Part shown: piece by piece, positions 35,389 to 44,572 of the stretch | Numbering within the stretch: the first letter of the stretch is position 1 | Layout: each line of letters opens with the position of its first letter | Assembly (NCBI RefSeq): GCF_014230465.1 | Contig: NZ_JAAXCY010000001.1 | Span: 620,001-684,000, forward strand | Direction of reading: 5' to 3' | Length of the DNA: 64,000 nucleotides | Origin: Pseudomonas cremoris | GTDB lineage: Bacteria > Pseudomonadota > Gammaproteobacteria > Pseudomonadales > Pseudomonadaceae | The notes under the pieces: model-generated | Databases searched by the model: none | Seen by the model: only the letters and a program-made list of their open reading frames with translations | Told to the model about the DNA's origin: nothing | Translations under genes and position numbers: made by a program

Positions 35389-35674
35389 TTTTTTGATAGG
35401 CGATAGAAATTCAGGCTTCGTGCTCGCCAAGGCACGGCAGGCAGTCGTCGCACAGAACCAGTGGAATGCTGAACGCGTTGTAAAGGCAGTTCAAGGCTAG
35501 GCAAGCGGAACCTGTGTGCCCCGCCGGTCGAAGTGGCGCAGGTTCGCAGCATCGGATGGGACAGGATTGTCGCGTTTGAGATCTCGTTTTTTCGAGTAAT
35601 CGGAGTGCAGTATGTAAAACCAATGCTGAGGTTCATGGCACACCAGACTCAGGGGTTGTGGTTTCCACGCACAC
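35389..35674. other. gene-free stretch, no convincing coding region
   Basis: On the minus strand a short TTG-started frame (35411-35623) is cysteine-rich at its end (LCDDCLPCLGEHEA), and an overlapping ATG-started frame (35223-35636) runs antisense into the cytochrome gene. I recognise neither. This may be the remains of a broken gene. Confidence 0.4.
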
Positions 35675-35716
35675 AAAAAAAGGCCCCCACACCTAGTTAT
35701 GGTGCAGGGGCCTTTT
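35675..35716. terminator. bidirectional Rho-independent terminator
   Basis: AAAAGGCCCC and GGGGCCTTTT arms with an inner ACACC/GGTG extension; A-run on the left and T-run on the right, so it works on either strand. It isolates the cytochrome gene region from the fasciclin gene. Confidence 0.8.
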
Positions 35717-35849
35717 GAACATAAACGGCGTTATTAGAAAGTCTCACCTCTCTATATTTATTTTTTCACTGCGTGCATCCAGTTCGCCGTCTTCTACGTA
35801 AATCAATCACCCCTCATTGGATGGGGTCGAAGAATCTAGGAGACGCATC

Positions 35850-36410
35850 ATGCATACGCTCATCAAACGCATTGCTATGGCCTGCTTCACTCTCTTTTGC
35901 GTTGGCACTGGAGTCAGCTACGCCGCCGATACCGTAATGGTTGGCGGCGCAGCCATGTATCCAAGCAAAACCATCGTAGAAAACGCCGTCAACTCTAAAG
36001 ACCATACGACGCTCGTCGCAGCGGTCAAGGCTGCCGGCCTAGTAGATACGCTTAACAGCAAAGGGCCATTCACGGTCTTCGCCCCCACCAATGAGGCCTT
36101 CGCCAAATTGCCTGCTGGCACAGTCGACACACTGGTCAAGCCGGAACACAAAGCCGATCTGACCAAGGTCCTCACCTATCACGTGGTCGCTGGCACTCAT
36201 ACCGCTAAGCAACTCATGGACGATGCCAAAATGCATGGCGGCAAAGTCACGCTGAAAACTGTTCAAGGCGAGTCGCTGACGGTCTGGCTGCACGATGGCA
36301 AGTTGTGGGTGGAGGACGCTAAAGGCGGTAAAGCAGCTATTACTATCGCCGATGTCATGCAGTCCAACGGGGTGATTCACGTGATCGATACAGTGTTGAT
36401 GCCGAAGTAG
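35850..36410 (+). CDS. fasciclin (FAS1) domain protein, exported
   Basis: 186 residues: signal peptide (~1-25, ending YAA) and one FAS1 domain with both hallmark boxes, H1 around GPFTVFAPTNEAFAKLP and H2 around GVIHVIDTVLMP. FAS1 proteins are secreted or periplasmic adhesion/binding proteins. TAGGAGA lies before the ATG. Stands alone between two hairpins. Confidence 0.88.
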   Translation: MHTLIKRIAMACFTLFCVGTGVSYAADTVMVGGAAMYPSKTIVENAVNSKDHTTLVAAVKAAGLVDTLNSKGPFTVFAPTNEAFAKLPAGTVDTLVKPEHKADLTKVLTYHVVAGTHTAKQLMDDAKMHGGKVTLKTVQGESLTVWLHDGKLWVEDAKGGKAAITIADVMQSNGVIHVIDTVLMPK

Positions 36411-36462
36411 AAACATGAGCATCAAAGCGTTCGAACGCAGTTTAGTTCGATCTTGAAAGACA

Positions 36463-36495
36463 CTGGCTTTGCTTTCCATTGGACTGCAAAGCCAG
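36463..36495. repeat. perfect ten-base inverted repeat after the fasciclin gene
   Basis: CTGGCTTTGC and GCAAAGCCAG separated by 13 bases. No U-run follows, so it is at best a weak terminator or an RNA-stabilising hairpin. Confidence 0.5.
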
Positions 36496-36642
36496 CACTG
36501 CCAGAAGAAAAACTACTGTGGGCAAAGTCGTGGCCAGACAGATGAAATACCCTCTTCAGCGCAACGAGTGATCAGCCTCCTTTCCGCACCAAAATAGAGC
36601 GCCAGTCCCATGGTGGTCCCATGGGGCCATTTTTAGCATGCC

Positions 36643-36686
36643 AAAAACCACAAACCCCCGACTTTCTCTAGGAAAATCAGGGGTTT
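36643..36686 (-). terminator. terminator of tRNA-Ser
   Basis: On the minus strand AAACCCC and GGGGTTT pair, with further pairing inside (GATTTTC/GAAAGTC), followed by GTGGTTTTTGG. It begins about 15 bases after the tRNA 3' end. Confidence 0.75.
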
Positions 36687-36700
36687 GCGTTTTATCAATT

Positions 36701-36790
36701 TGGCGGTGAAGGAGAGATTCGAACTCTCGATACAATTTCTTGTATACACACTTTCCAGGCGTGCTCCTTAAGCCACTCGGACACTTCACC
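36701..36790 (-). tRNA. tRNA-Ser (anticodon GGA)
   Basis: 90-base tRNA with encoded CCA. Acceptor GGTGAAG pairs with CTTCACC. The anticodon stem CACGC/GTGTG carries loop CTGGAAA with anticodon GGA. A long variable arm (TATACAAGAAATTGTATC) marks a class II tRNA, and the T-arm reads GAGAGTTCGAATCTCTC. It decodes UCC and UCU codons. Confidence 0.96.
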
Positions 36791-36828
36791 GTATCTCGTC
36801 AAACCAGTTCAGTCTGTCGAGGCGCGCT

Positions 36829-36857
36829 AATGTAGTCGAAAGCCTTTCCGATGGCAA
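36829..36857 (-). promoter_or_regulatory. promoter of tRNA-Ser
   Basis: Minus-strand -35 TTGCCA (36852-36857) and -10 TACATT (36829-36834) with a 17-base spacer, followed by the GC-rich discriminator AGCGCGCC expected of a stringently controlled stable-RNA promoter. Confidence 0.7.
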
Positions 36858-37111
36858 AGGTTTTTTTCAGAATTTTCATGCGGTTAGCGGGTTATGCCGT
36901 TACGCGCCCGGCAAGGGGCGGTGTTTCTGCCATTCTCAGGCATATGCTGCATGTGTCTGGGGCGGTTGTTAGGCCCTGCCGTGGGCTGTGTAGCAGCCTG
37001 CGTGCGGGAAATGTCTGACTGGGTAGTCAGTCATGGCGCTTTACCGGGGCGGGCGTGGTGGGTAACGTCTGTGCATGCCCTTCTATAACAAGTCCTACAA
37101 GGAACCGCGTC
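36858..37111. other. intergenic stretch between tRNA-Ser and the crotonase gene
   Basis: No gene seen. It holds the inverted repeat CTGACT-GGGT-AGTCAG (37015-37030), a possible operator for the crotonase gene that starts 82 bases further on. Confidence 0.4.
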
Positions 37112-37804
37112 ATGAGTGAGTTGATTGCTTACCACCTCGAAGACGGTATCGCGACCCTGACCTTGAGCAACGGCAAGGTGAATGCCATTTCTCCGGCGGT
37201 GGTCAGTGCGTTTAATGAAGCGTTGGACCAGGCGGAGAAAGATCGCGCGGTGGTGGTGATCACCGGCACGCCGGGGATTTTGTCCGGTGGTTATGATTTG
37301 AAGGTGATGACTGCAGGGCCCAAAGAGGCGATCGGCCTGGTGACTTCCGGCTCGACGCTGGCGCGTCGCTTGTTGTCGCATCCGTTCCCGGTGATTGTGG
37401 CGTGCCCTGGGCATGCGGTTGCCAAGGGTGCCTTTTTGTTGCTGTCGGCGGATTATCGGATTGGTGTGGAAGGCCCGTTCAGCATCGGCCTGAATGAAGT
37501 GGCCATCGGCATGACCATGCACCACGCCGGGATTGAGCTGGCGCAGGATCGCCTGAGCAAGGCGGCGTTCCAGCGCTCGGTGATCAACGCCGAGATGTTC
37601 GACCCGCAGGGCGCCGTAGTGGCCGGTTTCCTCGATAAAGTGGTGGCACCGGAGGAGTTGCATGCGGCGGCGCTGGAAGCGGCGCGTCAATTGAAGAAGA
37701 TCAATATGAACGCCCACAAGCACACCAAACTGAAAGTGCGTAAGGCGCTGCTGGAGGCGTTGGATGACGCGATCATCCAGGACCAGGGCCACATTCTGAG
37801 CTAA
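37112..37804 (+). CDS. crotonase/enoyl-CoA hydratase-family protein
   Basis: 230-residue crotonase-fold protein. The oxyanion-hole regions (GILSGGYDLK, GHAVAKGAF) and a glutamate at the usual catalytic place (SIGLNEVAIG) are present. It is shorter than housekeeping hydratases, and the reaction could be hydration, isomerisation or hydrolysis of an acyl-CoA. AAGGA precedes ATG 37112. Monocistronic, ended by a clear terminator. Confidence 0.85.
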   Translation: MSELIAYHLEDGIATLTLSNGKVNAISPAVVSAFNEALDQAEKDRAVVVITGTPGILSGGYDLKVMTAGPKEAIGLVTSGSTLARRLLSHPFPVIVACPGHAVAKGAFLLLSADYRIGVEGPFSIGLNEVAIGMTMHHAGIELAQDRLSKAAFQRSVINAEMFDPQGAVVAGFLDKVVAPEELHAAALEAARQLKKINMNAHKHTKLKVRKALLEALDDAIIQDQGHILS

Positions 37805-37824
37805 GCCCTTACAGCTACAACGCT

Positions 37825-37851
37825 AAAGCCCGACCTAGTGTCGGGCTTTTT
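37825..37851 (+). terminator. Rho-independent terminator
   Basis: Stem AAAGCCCGAC/GTCGGGCTTT, loop CTAGT, then further T residues. It ends the crotonase gene. Confidence 0.9.
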
Positions 37852-38017
37852 CTTACAAGCAAACCAGAAATGTCTTTAGCCGCTCTAGCCGGGCGGTGTC
37901 AGTAGATGTTGAAACATGTACTTAAACATCGCCTATCTCCTACCTCTACCGGGCTAATTGCCGAATACAGTGCACATCCGTACACTGCGCCACCTTTTGT
38001 CTCGATAGGCCGTGTCG

Positions 38018-38740
38018 ATGCTTTTCCTGTTACGTATGTTGTTGATGGGCCTGCATTTTATGATCGCTGGCGTGCTTGGCGTGCTGGTTGGCATCTGCCG
38101 GCCGTTCAACCCGGACAACAGCCGCCTGTGCGCGCGCCTCTATGCCGTGCCGGCCATGCGGATCCTGGGGTTGAACGTGAAGACCGACGTGGACTCGCTG
38201 CGCAATAAGCCTGGCACCTGCGTGGTTGTCGCCAACCATCAGTCCAACTATGACCTGTTTGTGTTTGGCAATGTGGTGCCCCATCGCACGGTGTGTATCG
38301 CCAAGAAGAGCTTGAAATGGGTACCGCTGTTCGGTCAGTTGTTCTGGCTGGCGGGCAATGTGTTGATCGACCGTGGCAATGCGCACAAGGCGCGCCGGGC
38401 GATGCTCACCACCACCCACACCTTGCAACATGAGGACACGTCGATCTGGGTGTTCCCGGAAGGCACGCGCAACCTGGGCAAAGGCTTGCTGCCGTTCAAG
38501 AAAGGCGCGTTTCACATGGCGATTGCCGCCGGGGTGCCGATCGTGCAGGTGTGCGTGAGCAATTACGTTACGCAGATGCGGCTCAATCGTTGGAACAGTG
38601 GGGATGTGCTCATACGCTCGTTGCCGCCAATTCCCACGGCTGGTATGACGGCGGATGACGTTCCGGGGTTGATGCAGGCGTGTCAGGCGCAGATGGAGGC
38701 GTGTATTGCTCAGATGGATCGGGAGTTGGGGGCGGTCTGA
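38018..38740 (+). CDS. 1-acyl-sn-glycerol-3-phosphate acyltransferase (PlsC family)
   Basis: 240-residue membrane-bound acyltransferase making phosphatidic acid from lysophosphatidate. It has an N-terminal helix (~1-25), the catalytic H-x4-D in NHQSNYDLF and the FPEGTRN substrate motif. ATG 38018 has AGG about eight bases upstream; GTG 38012 is too close to it. Pseudomonads carry several PlsC paralogues, so the housekeeping role is not certain. Confidence 0.9.
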   Translation: MLFLLRMLLMGLHFMIAGVLGVLVGICRPFNPDNSRLCARLYAVPAMRILGLNVKTDVDSLRNKPGTCVVVANHQSNYDLFVFGNVVPHRTVCIAKKSLKWVPLFGQLFWLAGNVLIDRGNAHKARRAMLTTTHTLQHEDTSIWVFPEGTRNLGKGLLPFKKGAFHMAIAAGVPIVQVCVSNYVTQMRLNRWNSGDVLIRSLPPIPTAGMTADDVPGLMQACQAQMEACIAQMDRELGAV

Positions 38741-38760
38741 TTGGGCGCGCGTTGCACCCC

Positions 38761-38784
38761 AGCGCGAGCAAGCTCGCTCACTAC
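38761..38784. repeat. single REP-like hairpin
   Basis: GCGAGC-AA-GCTCGC hairpin followed by TCACTACAAAAGCC, a lone half of the REP family, between the acyltransferase and corA. Confidence 0.55.
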
Positions 38785-38862
38785 AAAAGCCCATCCGCAA
38801 GGGAACGTCATTCAGGCTAAGCTGCCCAACACCTGTCCTCCCAATAAGAAGTGATCAGCACC

Positions 38863-39834
38863 ATGGGTAGAGTTGTTGCGGCCGCTGTCTACAGCGCCGG
38901 TAAGAAAGTCAGGGATATCACCCTGGATGAAGGCGCGGCCTGGGCCGCCAAACCCGATCACTTTGTGTGGATAGGCCTGGAAGAACCCAGCGCCCAGGAG
39001 CTGGCCAACCTGCAACGCCAGTTCAACCTGCATGAGCTGGCCATCGAAGACGCCCTGGAAAAACACAGCCGTCCCAAGCTTGAAACCTTCGGCGATGCGC
39101 TGTTTATCGTCACCTATTCCCCAGTGCGCGAGAACGGCAAGCTGGAGTTTATCGAGACCCATATTTTTGCCGGCAACGGCTACATCATCACGGCGCGCAA
39201 CGGCCACTCGGCGTCCTACGGTTTTGTGCGCCAGCGTTGTGAGGCACGGCCATTGCTGCTGGAGCATGGGGAAGATTTCGTACTGTATGCGCTGCTGGAT
39301 TTCGTCACCGAAAACTACCAGCCGGTCAGCGAAGCCATCCACGCCGAGATCGATGAGCTGGAGCGCAACGTGCTGTGCAGCTCGCTGAACGAGCGCGATA
39401 TCCAGAATCTCCACGGCCTGCGCCGTGACGTGCTGCGGCTCAAGCGCTATGTGGCGCCGATGGTGGAGATCAGCCAGGAGTTGCAGAAGCTGAGCTTCCC
39501 GTTTATCGACAAGAACATGCGCCCGTATTTTCGTGACGTGCAGATCCACGTAACGCGGCAGATGGAAGACCTCACCACCTTGCGCGACATTGCCAGCCAG
39601 ACCATCGAGATCGGTGTGCTGTTGGAGGCCTCGCGCCAGAGCGTGGTGCAGCGCAAGTTCGCCGCCTGGGCGGCGATACTCGCCTTCCCCACAGCGGTGG
39701 CAGGGATTTATGGGATGAACTTCCAGAACATGCCCGAGCTGCAATGGCACTACGGCTACTTTGCGGTGCTCGGGTTTATCGCGGTGGGTTGCACCGGCCT
39801 GTGGGCCAGCTTCAAGCGGTCGGGCTGGCTTTAA
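38863..39834 (+). CDS. corA: CorA-family magnesium transporter
   Basis: 323-residue inner-membrane channel. A long cytoplasmic alpha/beta domain with coiled helices is followed by two C-terminal helices with the signature GMN after the first (GIYGMNFQNMP). It probably carries Mg2+ and perhaps Co2+ or Ni2+. The ATG at 38863 fits the family; an in-frame GTG at 38851 would add four residues. Convergent with the amidotransferase gene with a four-base overlap at 39831-39834. Confidence 0.9.
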   Translation: MGRVVAAAVYSAGKKVRDITLDEGAAWAAKPDHFVWIGLEEPSAQELANLQRQFNLHELAIEDALEKHSRPKLETFGDALFIVTYSPVRENGKLEFIETHIFAGNGYIITARNGHSASYGFVRQRCEARPLLLEHGEDFVLYALLDFVTENYQPVSEAIHAEIDELERNVLCSSLNERDIQNLHGLRRDVLRLKRYVAPMVEISQELQKLSFPFIDKNMRPYFRDVQIHVTRQMEDLTTLRDIASQTIEIGVLLEASRQSVVQRKFAAWAAILAFPTAVAGIYGMNFQNMPELQWHYGYFAVLGFIAVGCTGLWASFKRSGWL

Positions 39835-40556
39835 GCCGCCGCGTCCGGCTTGTGTGCCACAAAGCGCATCATCCATTCCGCCACGGTGACGCCGTGGTGG
39901 TCATGTTCCAGGCTGGCCACGCCGCGGGTGTAGATCTGCTCACCGAGGTTCTGCTGGCGAATATCCAGCAGGGCGCGGGAGTAATCGTGGATGAATTCCG
40001 GATGGCCTTGGAAGCACAGCACTTGGTCATTGATGTGGTAGGCGGCGAACGGGCAGAAATCGCTGGAGGCGATAACGGTGGCGTTTTCCGGCAGCGCGGT
40101 GACTTGGTCCTGGTGGCTGATCAGCAGCGTCAGTTCCTCTACCACCGGGCTGATCCACGGCGCCTTGGCGGCCATTTGATAGTTGTGGATGCCCACGCCC
40201 CAGCCCTGGCTGGCACGCTCGCTCTTACCGCCCAGCAGCAGCGCAAGCAGTTGGTGACCGAAGCAGATGCCCAGCAACTTATCGCCACGCTCGTAGCGGT
40301 TTAGCAGGTAGGTCTTGAGGGTCTGGATCCACGGGTCGGTGCCGAATGAGTCGGCCTTGCTGCCGGTGACCAGATAAGCGTCGAACACCTGGTCGTCAGC
40401 GGGGTAGTCGCCGTCCATCACGTTGTACACGGTGAACTCGGCCGCAATCGGCTGCTGGGAGAACAGACGCTGGAACATATGCCCGTAGCCCTGATATTGA
40501 TCCACCAACTCCGGGCGCAGGACATCGGTTTCCAGAATGCAGACGCGTAGCGACAT
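39831..40556 (-). CDS. class I glutamine amidotransferase-like protein
   Basis: 241-residue GATase1 domain protein related to GMP-synthase-type glutaminases, standing alone without a synthase domain. The nucleophile elbow LLGICFGHQLLA and the histidine region CFQGHPEF are intact. Relatives include gamma-glutamyl hydrolases and polyamine-pathway enzymes; the substrate is not clear. The start MSLRVCILE at 40556 matches the family. Confidence 0.87.
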   Translation of the reverse strand: MSLRVCILETDVLRPELVDQYQGYGHMFQRLFSQQPIAAEFTVYNVMDGDYPADDQVFDAYLVTGSKADSFGTDPWIQTLKTYLLNRYERGDKLLGICFGHQLLALLLGGKSERASQGWGVGIHNYQMAAKAPWISPVVEELTLLISHQDQVTALPENATVIASSDFCPFAAYHINDQVLCFQGHPEFIHDYSRALLDIRQQNLGEQIYTRGVASLEHDHHGVTVAEWMMRFVAHKPDAAA

Positions 40557-40633
40557 AAAAAATACCTGACACGGTGATGGGAATAATGCACACCCAAGCC
40601 TGCCTTGAAACCTGTCGGTAAAGCAAGTCCCCA

Positions 40634-40657
40634 TGGGAGCGAGCGTGCTCGCTCCTA
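40634..40657. repeat. single REP hairpin
   Basis: GGAGCGAGC-GT-GCTCGCTCC, a perfect nine-base hairpin of the REP family, between the amidotransferase and fadB-type genes. Confidence 0.7.
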
Positions 40658-40665
40658 CAGAGATA

Positions 40666-42813
40666 TCACCGGAAGACTTCGCCCCGTGCGGCTTTCTCCA
40701 GCAACAACGCAGGAGGCGCAAAACGCTCGCCATACTGCTCCGCCAAATAACGCGCCCGCGCGATGAAGTCGTCCAAACCGTACTGGTTGATGAACTGCAA
40801 CGCGCCACCGCTCCACGCGGCAAAGCCGATGCCGAAGATGGAACCGACGTTGGCATCCGCCGTGGACATCAACACGCCCTCCTCCACACACCGCACGGTC
40901 TCGATGGCCTGGATGAACAGTAGACGGTCGCGCACATCCTGCGGCGAGATGCGTTGATCGGGCCGTTCAAAACGGTGTTTAAGCTCGGGCCACAGGTGCT
41001 TTGGGCCACCGGCGGGATAGTCGTAAAAACCGCCGCCCGCCGCCTTGCCCGTGCGCTTGTACTCGTTCACCAACAAGTCGATCACCGCCGTCGCAGGATG
41101 GTTCGGCAAGGCTTTGCCTTCCGCCTGCAGATCCTTGGTCGCCTGCTGTCGGATATGGCTCATGAGGCTGAGGGACACTTCATCCGACACCGCCAACGGC
41201 CCCACCGGCATGCCGGCCTTGCGTGCTTCGGTCTCGATCATCGGCGCGGGCACGCCTTCGCCGAGCATGGCGATGCCTTCGTTGGTAAAGGTGCCGAACA
41301 CGCGCGACGTGAAGAAGCCGCGACTGTCGTTGACCACAATCGGCGTTTTCTTGATTTGCAGCACGAAATCGAAACCCCGGGCGAGGGTTTCATCTGACGT
41401 TTGGGCTCCCTTGATGATCTCCACCAAGGGCATTTTGTCCACTGGGCTGAAAAAATGCAGGCCGATGAATTTGGCTTGATCGGGCACCGCCTTGGCCAAT
41501 CCGCTGATGGGCAAGGTTGAAGTGTTAGAGGCGATGACTGCGTCGGCGCCGACCACGCTTTGGGCGGCGACGGAGACTTTGGCTTTGAGCTCACGGTCTT
41601 CAAACACCGCCTCGATGATCAGGTCGCAACCGGCCAGATCGGTATCGGACGCCGTGGGAAGAATCCGCGACAAGATGGTTTCGCGCTGCTCGGCGGCCAA
41701 TTGCCCACGGCTGACCTTCTTGTCCAGCAACGCTGCCGAATGTGCCTTGCCCTTCTCGGCCGCCGCCAGGTTGATGTCCTTGAGCACCACTTCGATGCCC
41801 GCACTGGCGCTGACATAAGCAATGCCCGCCCCCATCATCCCGGCGCCCAATACACCGACCTTACGCGTCACATAGGGCGTAAAACCTCGCGGGCGCGAAC
41901 TGCCTGCGTTGATCTCATTGAGCTGGAACCAGAAGGTGCCAATCATGTTTTTCGCCACTTGGCCCGTCACCAGTTCGGTGAAATAACGGGTTTCGATCAG
42001 GTGGGCGGTGTCAAAATCCACCTGCGCGCCTTCGACGGCAGCACAGAGAATCTTCTCCGGAGCGGGGAAACAACCGTTGGTCTTGCTGCGCAAGATCGAC
42101 GGTGCAATGGCAAGCATCTGCGCCATCTTCGGGCTCGATGGCGTGCCGCCGGGGATCTGATAGGCCTTGTTGTCCCAAGGCTGCCTGGCCTCCGGGTTGG
42201 CCAGAATCCACGCGCGGGACTTGGCCAGCAGCTCGTCGCGGTCTGCTGCAAGCGCATGAATCAATCCCGCTTGCAGCGCCTGCTGTGGTCGCACCTTTTT
42301 GCCTTCCAGCAAATACGGCAAGGCCTTTTCCAACCCCAACATGCGCACCATGCGCACCACTCCGCCGCCGCCCGGCAGCAGGCCCAAGGTCACTTCCGGC
42401 AAGCCAAGTTGCACCGACTTGTCGTCCAGCGCGACCCGGTAATGGCACGCCAGGCAAATCTCCCAACCGCCGCCCAAGGCCGCACCGTTGATCGCGGCCA
42501 CCACCGGTTTGCCGAGGGTTTCCAGGCGGCGCAGCTGCGCTTTCAGTACCAGCACGCCGTCGTAGAAGTCCTTGGCGTGGGCCTTGTCGACCTTGATCAA
42601 CTCATTGAGGTCACCGCCGGCAAAGAACGTCTTTTTAGCCGAAGTGATGACTACCCCGGCCAGCGTGTCTTTTTCCGCCTCCAGGCGTGTAACGGTGGCG
42701 GCCATGGCTTCGCGGTACGCACCGTTCATGGTGTTGGCGCTCTGGCCAGGCATGTCGAGGGTCAGCACCACGATCTGGTCCTGGCCTTTTTCGTAACGAA
42801 TGGCTTGGGTCAT
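40666..42813 (-). CDS. bifunctional enoyl-CoA hydratase/3-hydroxyacyl-CoA dehydrogenase (FadB/FadJ type)
   Basis: 715 residues. The N-terminal crotonase domain (~1-190; NGAALGGGWEICLAC) hydrates enoyl-CoA. The NAD-binding domain (~310-490; GVLGAGMMGAGIAYVSA) and the C-terminal dehydrogenase domains (~495-715; GLHFFSPVDKMPLVEII) oxidise 3-hydroxyacyl-CoA. It follows the thiolase gene by 16 bases, so the pair encodes three beta-oxidation steps. The thiolase-first order differs from the usual fadBA order, suggesting a second, FadJ/FadI-like set. AAGGA lies before ATG 42813. Confidence 0.92.
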   Translation of the reverse strand: MTQAIRYEKGQDQIVVLTLDMPGQSANTMNGAYREAMAATVTRLEAEKDTLAGVVITSAKKTFFAGGDLNELIKVDKAHAKDFYDGVLVLKAQLRRLETLGKPVVAAINGAALGGGWEICLACHYRVALDDKSVQLGLPEVTLGLLPGGGGVVRMVRMLGLEKALPYLLEGKKVRPQQALQAGLIHALAADRDELLAKSRAWILANPEARQPWDNKAYQIPGGTPSSPKMAQMLAIAPSILRSKTNGCFPAPEKILCAAVEGAQVDFDTAHLIETRYFTELVTGQVAKNMIGTFWFQLNEINAGSSRPRGFTPYVTRKVGVLGAGMMGAGIAYVSASAGIEVVLKDINLAAAEKGKAHSAALLDKKVSRGQLAAEQRETILSRILPTASDTDLAGCDLIIEAVFEDRELKAKVSVAAQSVVGADAVIASNTSTLPISGLAKAVPDQAKFIGLHFFSPVDKMPLVEIIKGAQTSDETLARGFDFVLQIKKTPIVVNDSRGFFTSRVFGTFTNEGIAMLGEGVPAPMIETEARKAGMPVGPLAVSDEVSLSLMSHIRQQATKDLQAEGKALPNHPATAVIDLLVNEYKRTGKAAGGGFYDYPAGGPKHLWPELKHRFERPDQRISPQDVRDRLLFIQAIETVRCVEEGVLMSTADANVGSIFGIGFAAWSGGALQFINQYGLDDFIARARYLAEQYGERFAPPALLLEKAARGEVFR

Positions 42814-42829
42814 GACAAATTCCTTGGGC

Positions 42830-44035
42830 TCAGAGGCGTTCAATAATCGTGGCGATGCCCATCCCACCACCGACACACAGGGTGGCCAGGCCGTAGCGCT
42901 GTTGGCGCGCCTCTAATTCATCGAGCAAGGTGCCCAGAATCGCGCAACCCGTAGCGCCCAGCGGGTGGCCCATGGCGATGGAGCCACCGTTGACGTTGAC
43001 CCGCCCGGCATCGATGCCCATGTCCTTGATGAACTTGAGCACCACCGACGCGAACGCTTCATTCACTTCAAACAGGTCGATGTCCTCGACCCGCAGGCGG
43101 GCCTTGGCCAAGGCCTTGCGCGTAGCGGGCGCGGGGCCGGTGAGCATGATGGTCGGGTCGGTGCTGGTCACCGCTGTCGCGACGATGCGCGCCCTGGGCT
43201 GCAGGCCCAACTCGCGGCCCTTCGCCTCAGAGCCGATCAACATCAGCGCCGCGCCGTCGACAATGCCGGAACTGTTGCCCGGCGTGTGCACGTGGTTGAT
43301 GCGCTCCACATGGCTGTAGACCCGCAATGCGGTGGCGTCGAAGCCCATTTGCCCCATCATCTCAAAGCTCGGCTTGAGCTTGCCCAAGCCGTCGAGGGTG
43401 GAGTCGGCACGGATAAATTCATCGTGATCCAGCAGCACAATGCCGTTCTGGTCCTGCACCGCGATCAGCGATTTGTTGAAGGAACCGTCTGCGCGGGCCC
43501 TGGCGGCTTTCTGCTGGGAATGTAAGGCGAAGGCGTCGACGTCCTGGCGGGTGAAGCCTTCGAGGGTGGCGATCAAATCCGCACCGATGCCTTGAGGGGT
43601 GAAGTGGCTGTGCATATTGGTCTGCGGGTCGAGCACCCAGGCCCCGCCATCACTGCCCATGGGCACGCGGGACATGGACTCGACGCCACCGACCACCACC
43701 AGGTCTTCGAACCCGGAACGCACTTTCATCGCGCCAAGGTTCACCGCTTCCAGGCCCGAGGCGCAGAAGCGGTTGATTTGCACGCCGGCGACGCTGATGT
43801 CCCAGTCCGCCACTAAGGCGGCGGTCTTGGCGATGTCGGCGCCCTGGTCGCCTATCGGGGTGACGCAGCCGAGGACAATGTCATCGACTTGATGGGTATC
43901 GAGGTCGCTGCGTTGGGCCAGCGCGGTGAGCAAGCTGGCCACCAGGTTTACCGGTTTGACACTGTGCAAGGCGCCGTCGGCCTTGCCTTTGCCACGGGGC
44001 GTGCGTATCGCATCAAAGATCAAAGCTTGGGTCAT
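42830..44035 (-). CDS. acetyl-CoA C-acyltransferase (thiolase)
   Basis: 401-residue thiolase with acylated cysteine in [20 protein letters not shown] with the active-site histidine, and the second cysteine in LCVGGGMG. It performs the final cleavage of beta-oxidation or acetoacetyl-CoA formation. First gene of the two-gene unit with the FadB-type protein. The inverted repeat TTGACAC-G-GTTTCAA (44082-44096), about 47 bases upstream, is a candidate operator. Confidence 0.92.
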   Translation of the reverse strand: MTQALIFDAIRTPRGKGKADGALHSVKPVNLVASLLTALAQRSDLDTHQVDDIVLGCVTPIGDQGADIAKTAALVADWDISVAGVQINRFCASGLEAVNLGAMKVRSGFEDLVVVGGVESMSRVPMGSDGGAWVLDPQTNMHSHFTPQGIGADLIATLEGFTRQDVDAFALHSQQKAARARADGSFNKSLIAVQDQNGIVLLDHDEFIRADSTLDGLGKLKPSFEMMGQMGFDATALRVYSHVERINHVHTPGNSSGIVDGAALMLIGSEAKGRELGLQPRARIVATAVTSTDPTIMLTGPAPATRKALAKARLRVEDIDLFEVNEAFASVVLKFIKDMGIDAGRVNVNGGSIAMGHPLGATGCAILGTLLDELEARQQRYGLATLCVGGGMGIATIIERL

Positions 44036-44081
44036 GACGTCCTCGAACCGCTGTGCGTGTGTGCCCCTACCTTAGGCCCGA

Positions 44082-44096
44082 TTGACACGGTTTCAA
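44082..44096. promoter_or_regulatory. candidate operator upstream of the thiolase operon
   Basis: TTGACAC and GTTTCAA arms (six of seven bases pair) around one base. On the minus strand it contains GAAAC, as in PsrA-type fatty-acid operators, but the spacing is not the PsrA norm. The surrounding 44036-44425 stretch has no other clear feature. Confidence 0.35.
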
Positions 44097-44425
44097 TGAC
44101 GGATGCGCTCATTGCTTTTGACCCTCTCGCTCGGACGAACGGTAGGCACCCGACGCCGTTGGGTGATTAATCGTTTTAGCTGTCTAGCCAAGGGGCTGGC
44201 GCCAAGATGGCGTTAGGCCTCATGCCGTTTTAAGCGCAAATTCGGCTTAGCTGATATGAAATGGATCTAAGCCACGCAGAACGAGGGCTCTAAGGTTGAA
44301 TCAGTAGGAGGTTGCTGCCGGGTTTTGCTGGAGCAGCTGTAAGAAAAGTGTCACGTCACACCGCGATACTGAAATTGACCGGCACGCATTTGACGCTCAG
44401 GAATAACAACAAAAGGCAGTCAGCC

Positions 44426-44521
44426 ATGTTCAAACATACGAAAGTACGCCAGGCGGGACTTATTCTCTTCGCCACCACACTGATTCTGATCTTGCCCAAT
44501 TTAACCAAGGTTATTGGGTGA
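44426..44521 (+). CDS. 31-residue single-helix membrane peptide
   Basis: Small open frame with AAAAGG about ten bases before the ATG. Residues ~9-26 (AGLILFATTLILILPN) form one membrane helix after a basic N-terminus (FKHTKVR), so the peptide would sit in the inner membrane. A strong terminator follows 51 bases after the stop, giving a discrete short transcript. Upstream of the ribosome site is AATAACAACAA, which fits the AANAANAA motif for Hfq/Crc binding. I do not recognise a family. Confidence 0.5.
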   Translation: MFKHTKVRQAGLILFATTLILILPNLTKVIG

Positions 44522-44572
44522 CCCCTCAACCGCCACATTCCATGCACACACAGCATCAGGACTGCAGTTTTT

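Noticed and set aside
35223..35636. 137-residue minus-strand frame beside and opposite the small cytochrome gene
   Set aside because: No ribosome site, unusual composition, and partly antisense to a clear cytochrome gene; kept only as possible decayed sequence.
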